Assembly (NCBI GenBank): GCA_964519615.1
Contig: CAZFIM010000068.1
Coordinates: 1 to 11,948, forward strand
Reading direction: 5' to 3'
Origin: CAZFIM01 sp964519615
Lineage (GTDB): Bacteria > Chloroflexota > Dehalococcoidia > GIF9 > UBA5629
DNA length: 11,948 bases
A program made the translations under genes and the position numbers. The notes below the pieces were generated by a model, which was not told the origin of the DNA, did not search any database, and saw only the letters and a list, made by a program, of their open reading frames with translations. This document shows, piece after piece, positions 5,475-11,948 of the stretch; positions within the stretch are counted from its first letter, which is position 1; every line of letters starts with the position of its first letter.

Positions 5475-5917
5475 TTGATATTATGCCATAAGCCTCTTCT
5501 ATTGATACGTGCCTCGGTTTCCATTTCTTCGAGGTAGATATGATATTTAATATCGGGTGGATAAGGGTAGGCAAAAGCCAGTCCCTGACGTACAATTTCC
5601 GCATTGACAAATATCTCGTCAACGTAAACATACCGCAATTTGCGACCATAATGGTCCTCATCAGAGATATCTGTTACAAGGGAGATCTTTTTACCTGCAA
5701 CCATTTTTTTGTTAAGTTCGGCTGCTTCCTGGTAATAAGGTTCACCTTTCTCCGGAGCATCTATTCCTATATAACGAATATGGTCTCCGCCGGAAATAAC
5801 GATGGTATCACCATCTATTACTTTGTATACACGGTAGCGTTCAGCAGATGAACAAGCGATCGGTAAAGAAAGGACAATTGACATAGCGGTAAGCAGAAAA
5901 ATGATCCGTAAACACAT
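5471..5917 (-). CDS. Exported staphylococcal-nuclease-like (thermonuclease) protein
   Basis: The 148-residue reading from the ATG at 5915-5917 has an N-terminal export signal (MCLRIIFLLTAMSIVLSL) and then PIAC at 19-22. Cys22 could be lipidated, though Pro at -3 is unusual for a lipobox; cleavage near SSA by signal peptidase I is the alternative. The rest is an SNase fold with the expected catalytic set: IDGDT (34-38), R48, DAPE with D53 and E56, and R92 in YGRKLRYV. These correspond to D21, R35, D40, E43 and R87 of the staphylococcal enzyme. It should be a calcium-dependent nuclease cutting DNA or RNA outside the membrane, for defence, scavenging or biofilm turnover. A TTG six codons upstream is possible but would spoil the signal peptide. 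It follows ruvB by 67 bases. Confidence 0.9.
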   Translation of the reverse strand: MCLRIIFLLTAMSIVLSLPIACSSAERYRVYKVIDGDTIVISGGDHIRYIGIDAPEKGEPYYQEAAELNKKMVAGKKISLVTDISDEDHYGRKLRYVYVDEIFVNAEIVRQGLAFAYPYPPDIKYHIYLEEMETEARINRRGLWHNIN

Positions 5918-5978
5918 AATTATACTGCTCAACAATAAATGCTGTTTTTAAATTGGATACTGCAGGCTATGGCTCAGT

Positions 5979-5987
5979 ATTATATCA
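5979..5987 (-). promoter_or_regulatory. Extended -10 promoter for the nuclease gene, inside the ruvB stop
   Basis: On the minus strand TGATATAAT is a perfect extended -10 element. Its TGA is the ruvB stop codon (5985-5987). The -35 region (AACCTT) is poor, as is common with extended -10 promoters. The start would be near 5972, giving a leader of about 55 bases before the nuclease ATG. Confidence 0.55.
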
Positions 5988-7034
5988 ATCATTGAAGAGT
6001 GAAGGTTGCGACATATTTTTATCTTTATACGGGATGCCGAGATGTTCATATGCCAATCTGGTTGCAACTCTACCACGGGGAGTTCTGGCGAGAAAGCCCA
6101 GTTGGATTAGATACGGTTCATAGACATCCATAATGGTATCGGACTCTTCACTTATTGAGGCTGCGATAGTCTCAAGGCCAACAGGTCCTCCTCCGTATTT
6201 TTCGATGATTGTTGATAATACTTTATGGTCAATATCATCCAATCCGACGTCGTCAATTTCCAGTTTAGAGAGTGCCTGCAGGGCTGACTCCTTAGTTACT
6301 ACGCCGTTACCCATCACTTCGGCATAATCGCGGACGCGCTTGAGCAGACGATTGGCAACTCTTGGGGTTCCGCGTGCTCGGCATGCAATATTATCGAGGC
6401 TGCCTTCTTTAGTCTCAATGTTAAGGATTTTCGCGGACCGCTTCAAAATGGAGAGAATAGCTGACTCATCGTAGAAGTCAAGGCGCTGCACCGTTCCGAA
6501 GCGGTCTCGTAAAGGTGAACTCATCAGCGCATAACGTGTGGTTGCACCTATTAATGTAAAACAGGGAAGGTTAAGACGTAAATTGCGGGCGCCCGGTCCT
6601 TTGCCTATAACGATATCAAGAGCATAATCTTCCATTGCCGGGTAAAGTATCTCTTCAATTACTCTGCTTAGTCTGTGTATCTCATCGATGAAGAAAATAT
6701 CATTTTTTTTAAGATTAGTGAGTATCGCTGCCAGGTCACCGGGGCGTTCTATGGCCGGACCGGAGCTGATTTTTATATTGACGCCCATTTCCGCTGCGAT
6801 TATGTGGGCTAAAGTAGTTTTCCCCAGACCGGGAGGACCATAGAGCAGAACATGATCCAGCGCTTCTCCCCGCTTTATAGCTGCGCTGATAGCTATATGA
6901 AGGTTGTCTTTTACTTTTGCCTGGCCGATAAAATCAGAAAGTTTCCTGGGGCGGAGGCTGGTATCGAGAGTAACATCATCTGCAATATGCTTGCCTGATA
7001 CCATTCTACCGGTTGTAATATTGTCGTCCTGCAT
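5985..7034 (-). CDS. ruvB: Holliday junction branch migration ATPase RuvB
   Basis: This 349-residue protein is full length for RuvB. It shows LRPRKLSDFIGQ (27-38), Walker A GPPGLGKT (66-73), Walker B FFIDEIH (114-120), sensor 1 GATTR (163-167) and the arginine-finger segment SSPLRDRFG (172-180). The C-terminal winged-helix domain contains GGGPVGLETIAASISEE and GFLARTPRGRVAT. RuvB hexamers, loaded by RuvA, pump DNA through Holliday junctions during recombinational repair. ruvA and ruvC are not in the window. The ATG at 7032-7034 comes 8 bases after a TGATATAAT promoter, with no room for a ribosome site, so the mRNA is probably leaderless. The gene is separated from rpoC upstream by a strong terminator and so is transcribed on its own, possibly with the nuclease gene. 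Confidence 0.98.
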   Translation of the reverse strand: MQDDNITTGRMVSGKHIADDVTLDTSLRPRKLSDFIGQAKVKDNLHIAISAAIKRGEALDHVLLYGPPGLGKTTLAHIIAAEMGVNIKISSGPAIERPGDLAAILTNLKKNDIFFIDEIHRLSRVIEEILYPAMEDYALDIVIGKGPGARNLRLNLPCFTLIGATTRYALMSSPLRDRFGTVQRLDFYDESAILSILKRSAKILNIETKEGSLDNIACRARGTPRVANRLLKRVRDYAEVMGNGVVTKESALQALSKLEIDDVGLDDIDHKVLSTIIEKYGGGPVGLETIAASISEESDTIMDVYEPYLIQLGFLARTPRGRVATRLAYEHLGIPYKDKNMSQPSLFND

Positions 7035-7042
7035 TTGTAGCG

Positions 7043-7051
7043 ATTATATCA
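7043..7051 (-). promoter_or_regulatory. Extended -10 promoter of ruvB, leaderless geometry
   Basis: TGATATAAT on the minus strand ends 8 bases before the ruvB ATG. No -35 match is present at the right distance, consistent with the extended -10 class. The predicted start point falls at or within a base or two of the ATG. No LexA-type box was recognised. Confidence 0.7.
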
Positions 7052-7070
7052 CATGTAGGATTTTGCCCGC

Positions 7071-7119
7071 TAAAGAATAAACAAGCCCTTCAGTTAATGA
7101 AGGGCTTGTTTATTCTTTA
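7071..7119 (-). terminator. Strong hairpin terminator of rpoC, 22-base perfect stem
   Basis: Bases 7071-7092 and 7098-7119 are perfect reverse complements with a 5-base loop (7093-7097). The GC-rich core AAGCCCTTCA/TGAAGGGCTT is flanked by A-rich and T-rich ends. On either strand the stem is followed by a T-rich stretch, so it could work in both directions. It begins 26 bases past the rpoC stop and ends before the ruvB promoter, closing the rpoB-rpoC unit. Confidence 0.92.
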
Positions 7120-7144
7120 ATCTGTTTCAATAGGATATATGATT

Positions 7145-10100
7145 TTAGATTATTTCATCATTGGCTGCGTCTACCAGTATATCGTCGTCAGGCGGTACGT
7201 CAGCATCTGACTCAAGTTCGCTTTCTTCCCTTAGGTCCGGCATGAGCGTTTCATCTCCGAGAAGAGAGGCTTCCAGTTTAGGAGGCTGTAATTCCAGTTC
7301 ATCGGTAAAGGTGAGAGCCTGCGCGGGAATAAGTCTGCCGATAATGACATTTTCCTTCAGTCCGAGCAGCCTGTCTGTTTTACCCCAGATAGCGGCTTCG
7401 GTCAGGACTCTGGTTGTCTCCTGAAAGGAAGCAGCAGCGAGCCAGCTGCTGGTATTGAGCGATGCGCGGGTAATGCCCAGCAGTACAGTCTGAGCTGTAG
7501 CCGGTTCGCCACCTTCCGCCAGTACTTTGGCGTTTCTGATCTCGTATTCAAAACGGTCGATTAGGTCACCAGCGAGCAATTCGGTATCACCGGCAGTTTC
7601 AATGCGCACCCTTCTGAGCATCTGGCGTATGATTATCTCAATATGTCTATCACTGATATTAACACCCTGAGACCTATATACCTTCTGAACTTCTTCTACC
7701 AGGTAATGCTGTACGGCTTCTCTTCCCTGAATGCGAAGGATATCCTGCGGGTCGACTGAGCCGTCTGTTAGCTGGTCTCCTGCTCTGGCAGTATCACCTG
7801 ATTTGATGCGAATATGACTCCCGGACGGAACTATATACTCACGTTCTTCCTGTTCTTCATACTGGATGTAGAGTTTGTCGTTTTCAATTACCGCATAACC
7901 GGAGACTCTGGCAATAAGAGCATTATCTGCAGAAGTAAGCACTTTCCCTTTTTCTTCCGTTTCCTGTTCTGACGGAAGTATAAGATGAGTACCTGCTTCT
8001 ACCCATTCGCCGTTAGTTATAGCAAGCTGGCTGTTAGACGGCAGAAGGTATTCGTCCATATATGATTCAGAACTGGTTATTTTAATCTTGCGTATCTCGT
8101 CAGTTTCAATCACTTCCGCAAGGCCATCGATCTCCGTCAAAACGGCAACGCCTCGGGGCACACGCGCTTCAAACAATTCCTCTACTCTGGGCAAACCGCT
8201 GGTAATATCAGCTATTTTTTCTACCACACCCCCTGTATGGAATGTACGCAGTGTCAACTGAGTACCTGGTTCACCGATACTCTCTGCTGCCAGAATGCCG
8301 ACAGCTGTTCCCATCTGTACTTCACTGCCAGAAGCGATATCGCGTCCATAACAGTGCTGGCATATTCCTCTCTTGGCACGACACGCCAGAGGCGATCTGA
8401 CGTAAATCTGCTTTATACCTGCGTTACAAATCAACTGCGCTTTTTCTTCATTGATCTCTTCGTTTTTATGTACAAGCACTTTATCTTTATCATTCATGAC
8501 ATCGGCAGCGGCCAAACGTCCGAGTATACGCTCATAAAACGGAGCCAGTAGACCTTGATCCGGTTTATCGATAAGCCAGATACCTTCTTCTGTGCCGCAG
8601 TCTTCCTGGAAGATGATCAGATCCTGCGCCACATCGATAAGACGACGTGTAAGATAGCCGGCGTTGGAGGTTCTCAGCGCTGTATCCGCCAGTCCCTTGC
8701 GTGCACCGTGAGTTGAGATGAAGTATTCCATCACATTTAAGCCTTCGCGGAAGCTGGCTTTAATCGGGAAGTCGATGATACGGCCTGAGGGGTCTGTCAT
8801 AAGTCCTCTCATACCGGCCATCTGTGAAATTTGACCGATGTTACCTTTGGCTCCGGAACTGGCCATCACATACAGGCCGCCGTAGCGGTCAAGCGATTGA
8901 GAGATAGAGTCCTTCACTTTCTCCGTGGTTTTTGTCCAGACCTCTACTGTATTAATGTATCGCTCATCTTCAGTTATCAGACCGCGGTTAAACTGGCTCT
9001 CGATAACAGCAACTTTTTCATTACCTTCTTCCAGTATTTTTGCTTTACTTGCAGGGACTTCGATATCGTTAGCGGCTATAGTGATGCCTGATTTAGTTGC
9101 ATATTCGAATCCCAGCGCCTTGAGATGGTCCAGCATTGTAGCCGTTGCCTCATTACCAAGTGCATGATAACAGTCAGATACCAGCCGTTTAAGAGAGGAT
9201 TTATCCATGGTCTGGTTGTAGAATGGGAATTCCTCCGGTAGAATATCATTAAATATAATTCTGCCTACACTGGTATCCAGTTTTTTATCGACCATTTCAG
9301 CGCCTTCTCTGGTCTTGACCCGGAACTGGCCGTTTACGCGGACGGTTATCTCCTCATTGATCCTTATATAACGGAGTTCGTAAGCCAGTTTTGCTTCTTC
9401 AAAATTGGCGAAATATCTCTTTTTTTCGACAGCCCCTCTGGTTCTTATATCTGTCAGATAAAAACAGCCGAGTACCATATCCAGTGTGGGGGTCATTACC
9501 GGCTCTCCGCAGCTGGGAAGCAGCATGTTATTGACGCTGAGCATACGCTCCCGTGCCTCTTTTACGGATGCTTTGGAGAGGGGAACATGAATTGCCATCT
9601 GGTCTCCATCGAAGTCGGCATTGAAGGCGGAACAGACAAGAGGGTGAAGCTGTAATGCACTGCCGTCGATTAAAACAGGTTCGAAGGCCTGTATACTCAA
9701 TCTGTGCAATGTCGGTGCGCGGTTGAGCATGACAGGCCTTTCTTTTACCACTTCGCTGAGTATATCCCAGACCTCAGGACGTGCCCGTTCTACCTGTCTG
9801 CGGGCGCTTTTAATATTATGCGCATAACCCTGCTCTACCAGTTTGCGCATTACAAAAGGTTTAAATAGTTCCAGAGCCATATGTTTAGGTACACCGCATT
9901 GATGAAGTTTCAGTTCGGGACCGGAAACGATAACCGAACGTCCGCTGTAATCAACACGTTTACCAAGCAAGTTTTGGCGAAAACGTCCCTGTTTACCTCT
10001 GAGCATATCAGACAGAGACTTCAGTTTATGAGTACTGGCAGCAACCGGTACACGGCCTCTACGCCCATTGTCAATGAGCGCATCTACTGATTCCTGAAGC

Positions 10101-11137
10101 ATGCGTTTCTCATTGAAAATGATAATTTCCGGTGCCCCCAGATCAAGCAGCCTGCGCAGACGATTGTTACGGTTGATAACACGCCTGTAAAGGTCGTTAA
10201 GGTCACTGGTAGCAAAACGTCCGCCGTCCAATTGGACTATGGGGCGAAGCTCCGGCGGCAATACAGGCAAAACAGTAAGAATCATCCATTCCGGTTTATT
10301 GCCGCTACGCCAGAAAGCCTCTACGACGCGGAGCCGTTTATTGGCTTTTTTACGCCGCTGCCCGGGACTATTGCGTACAACATTGACAAGATCCTGGCGC
10401 AAATCCTCGAGGTTAAGGTTCTTTAATATCTCAAGTATAGCTTCAGCACCCATCCCGCAATTAAAAAGATCGCCGTATTTCCTCTTATATTCCTGATAAT
10501 ATGCCTCGCTGAGGAGTTTCATTGGTTTCAAATCTTCGATCTCAGCAATCTCCGTCTGAATCTCAGTCTGCCGTTCAAATCTGTCTTTCTCTTCCTCAGT
10601 CAATTCAGCTGCCGTCTCACTGGAAGGTTCGGGAGTTTCTGTCTCCTTGGGAGTGACGGTAAAAAGCTGCGTCAGCTCATTTTTCAACTGATTTATCCGC
10701 TGCTGGCAAGCCTCTTTATCTACGGACATCACTATATACTGAGCGAAGTAAAGTACCCTTTCCAGTTTACGGGGAGAAATATCAAGCAGTAGCGCCAGTC
10801 GACTGGGAACCCCTTTGGCAAACCAGATATGAGCAACAGGCGCCGCCAGTTCAATGTGCCCCATACGAGTGCGTCGGACCCTTGAATGTTCAACAGTAAC
10901 ACCGCATCTATCGCAGGTAATGCCGCGATAGCGAATTTTCTTATATTTACCGCAATAGCACTCATAATTCTTGGTGGGGCCGAATATTCTTTCACAAAAG
11001 AGTCCGTCTTTCTCGGGTTTCAGCGTACGGTAGTTAATAGTCTCCGGCTCGGTGACTTCACCGAAAGACCAGCTTCTAATTTGCTCAGGTGATGCCAGAG
11101 AAATACGTATCGCATTAAAATCGTTAACTTCTACCAT
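7145..11137 (-). CDS. rpoC: RNA polymerase subunit beta'
   Basis: This 1330-residue protein is full length and carries all hallmarks. The N-terminal zinc site uses C60, C62, C75 and C78 (CYCGKYKK and CDRCGV). The catalytic NADFDGD is at 506-512, with D508, D510 and D512 holding the active-site magnesium. The bridge helix and MAGMRGLMTDPSGR lie near 755-785, and the trigger loop (GARKGLADTALRTSNAGYL) near 811-829. The second zinc site uses C847, C919, C926 and C929. A low-complexity acidic stretch lies at about 162-203, and the C-terminus ends in an acidic tail. The ATG follows GAGGAGA (11141-11147) by a few bases. It lies 44 bases after rpoB, in the usual rpoB-rpoC operon, and ends at a strong terminator. 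Confidence 0.99.
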   Translation of the reverse strand: MVEVNDFNAIRISLASPEQIRSWSFGEVTEPETINYRTLKPEKDGLFCERIFGPTKNYECYCGKYKKIRYRGITCDRCGVTVEHSRVRRTRMGHIELAAPVAHIWFAKGVPSRLALLLDISPRKLERVLYFAQYIVMSVDKEACQQRINQLKNELTQLFTVTPKETETPEPSSETAAELTEEEKDRFERQTEIQTEIAEIEDLKPMKLLSEAYYQEYKRKYGDLFNCGMGAEAILEILKNLNLEDLRQDLVNVVRNSPGQRRKKANKRLRVVEAFWRSGNKPEWMILTVLPVLPPELRPIVQLDGGRFATSDLNDLYRRVINRNNRLRRLLDLGAPEIIIFNEKRMLQESVDALIDNGRRGRVPVAASTHKLKSLSDMLRGKQGRFRQNLLGKRVDYSGRSVIVSGPELKLHQCGVPKHMALELFKPFVMRKLVEQGYAHNIKSARRQVERARPEVWDILSEVVKERPVMLNRAPTLHRLSIQAFEPVLIDGSALQLHPLVCSAFNADFDGDQMAIHVPLSKASVKEARERMLSVNNMLLPSCGEPVMTPTLDMVLGCFYLTDIRTRGAVEKKRYFANFEEAKLAYELRYIRINEEITVRVNGQFRVKTREGAEMVDKKLDTSVGRIIFNDILPEEFPFYNQTMDKSSLKRLVSDCYHALGNEATATMLDHLKALGFEYATKSGITIAANDIEVPASKAKILEEGNEKVAVIESQFNRGLITEDERYINTVEVWTKTTEKVKDSISQSLDRYGGLYVMASSGAKGNIGQISQMAGMRGLMTDPSGRIIDFPIKASFREGLNVMEYFISTHGARKGLADTALRTSNAGYLTRRLIDVAQDLIIFQEDCGTEEGIWLIDKPDQGLLAPFYERILGRLAAADVMNDKDKVLVHKNEEINEEKAQLICNAGIKQIYVRSPLACRAKRGICQHCYGRDIASGSEVQMGTAVGILAAESIGEPGTQLTLRTFHTGGVVEKIADITSGLPRVEELFEARVPRGVAVLTEIDGLAEVIETDEIRKIKITSSESYMDEYLLPSNSQLAITNGEWVEAGTHLILPSEQETEEKGKVLTSADNALIARVSGYAVIENDKLYIQYEEQEEREYIVPSGSHIRIKSGDTARAGDQLTDGSVDPQDILRIQGREAVQHYLVEEVQKVYRSQGVNISDRHIEIIIRQMLRRVRIETAGDTELLAGDLIDRFEYEIRNAKVLAEGGEPATAQTVLLGITRASLNTSSWLAAASFQETTRVLTEAAIWGKTDRLLGLKENVIIGRLIPAQALTFTDELELQPPKLEASLLGDETLMPDLREESELESDADVPPDDDILVDAANDEII

Positions 11138-11181
11138 TAGTCTCCTCTAATAATATGTGCTATGGTACCTTCAATCATTAT

Positions 11182-11948
11182 TTAGGGTTTCGGTGCCAAT
11201 TTCTTTCTATCTTCCAGGAAGCTTATCATCTCATCTTCCTCATTCAATAATTCAACAGCCAACCCCAGACTCCTCAATTCCATAAACAGAACTTTGAAGG
11301 ATTCGGGCACACCGGGCTGCAGGATATCCTCGCCTTTAACAAGTGCTTCGTATGTTTTTGCTCTTCCCGCCACATCATCCGATTTTACGGTGAGAAGCTC
11401 CTGCAAAACATGACTGGCTCCATATGCTTCAAGTGCCCAAACCTCCATTTCTCCGAAGCGCTGTCCGCCGAACTGCGCTTTTCCGCCAAGCGGCTGCTGT
11501 GTGATAAGAGAATATGGTCCCGTGGAGCGGGCATGGACTTTATCCTCGACCAGGTGTATGAGCTTCATCATATAAATATTGCCCACAGTCACCGGCTGGT
11601 CGAAGGGTTCGTTAGTTCGTCCATCATAAAGCGTGATTTTACCGAAGATAGGTGGGGATTGTCCTTGCTCTTGATATACGTTTTCCACAATTTTATCCAG
11701 ATTTTGTTTGCTTGTTACCTCGATTCCCAGGCTCTTCAACCAGAGTTCGAGACATGCTTTTCTGGCTTCTCCGTGTATATTGATATCAAGTATTTTATCG
11801 GCATTGTAACCGCGCTCGGTAAGCCATGCTTTAATCTTTTCCACATCCGGCTGCAGTGATTTTCCGTTACTCCATTTAGCAGCGCCGGACTGCTGGGTAA
11901 TCCATACACGGCCCAGCGCGTCTTCTATTGCGGTATTATTTGCGCTAT
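11182..11948 (-). CDS. rpoB: RNA polymerase subunit beta, C-terminal part (5' end outside window)
   Basis: The frame is open from the right window edge to TAA at 11182-11184, giving about 255 C-terminal residues. Conserved blocks include EDALGRVW near the edge, DGRTNEPFDQPVTVGNIYMM-, KLIHLVEDKVHARSTGPYS-, then GGKAQFGGQRFGEMEVWALEA- and the closing SFKVLFMELRSLGL. These form the beta clamp anchor and the switch-region contacts with beta'. The apparent ATG-like start near 11844 is an internal GTG, since the frame continues upstream with typical beta sequence. rpoC follows 44 bases later. Confidence 0.98.
   Translation of the reverse strand, partial: SANNTAIEDALGRVWITQQSGAAKWSNGKSLQPDVEKIKAWLTERGYNADKILDINIHGEARKACLELWLKSLGIEVTSKQNLDKIVENVYQEQGQSPPIFGKITLYDGRTNEPFDQPVTVGNIYMMKLIHLVEDKVHARSTGPYSLITQQPLGGKAQFGGQRFGEMEVWALEAYGASHVLQELLTVKSDDVAGRAKTYEALVKGEDILQPGVPESFKVLFMELRSLGLAVELLNEEDEMISFLEDRKKLAPKP

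Noticed and set aside
5540..5851. Plus-strand ORF of 103 residues
   Set aside because: Antisense to the nuclease gene, which has a full set of catalytic residues.
5919..5924. TATAAT just before the nuclease ATG
   Set aside because: Only one base separates it from the ATG, so transcription would start inside the gene; the box at 5979-5984 fits better.
7161..11092. Many plus-strand ORFs opposite rpoC
   Set aside because: All are antisense shadows of the conserved beta' frame.
11410..11859. 149-residue plus-strand ORF
   Set aside because: Antisense to the conserved C-terminal part of rpoB.

Overview
The window is a piece of bacterial chromosome. The β' protein, RuvB, the tatA-tatB-tatC order and FdhE together suggest an anaerobic or respiratory bacterium, most plausibly of the Chloroflexota (Dehalococcoidia-like). 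That placement is an impression from protein style and gene content and was not tested by a search. No RNA gene, mobile element, CRISPR array or phage gene was seen. Genes are tightly packed and no gene-free stretch exceeds 300 bases.

Left part (1-3651, all minus strand). A gene for a membrane-anchored FN3/zinc-ribbon protein is followed by fdhE and then tatA-tatB-tatC. tatC runs off the left edge. The Tat genes have their own near-consensus promoter just past the fdhE stop. FdhE matures formate-dehydrogenase-type metalloenzymes and Tat exports folded metalloenzymes, so the neighbourhood reads as a maturation and export module. No client enzyme is in view.

Middle (3652-5474). A divergent, palindrome-rich spacer leads to three plus-strand genes: a 63-residue two-helix membrane protein of unknown role, a PadR-type repressor, and an 8-helix membrane protein with a soluble N-terminal domain of the kind often paired with PadR. 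The last two look like an autoregulated pair. The membrane gene meets the next gene end to end, with both stop codons inside one TTAA.

Right part (5471-11948, all minus strand). In transcription order these are rpoB (3' part only), rpoC, a strong rpoC terminator, ruvB with its own promoter, and a secreted or lipid-anchored staphylococcal-nuclease-like gene. rpoB-rpoC is the transcription core and ruvB the Holliday-junction motor.

The less ordinary signals are small-scale. Two genes have a perfect TATAAT exactly 8 bases before the start codon, which implies leaderless mRNAs. The fdhE start sits in a palindrome with a competing upstream partner. The FN3-membrane-zinc-ribbon protein has an uncommon architecture. 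No convincing new defence or metabolic system was found.
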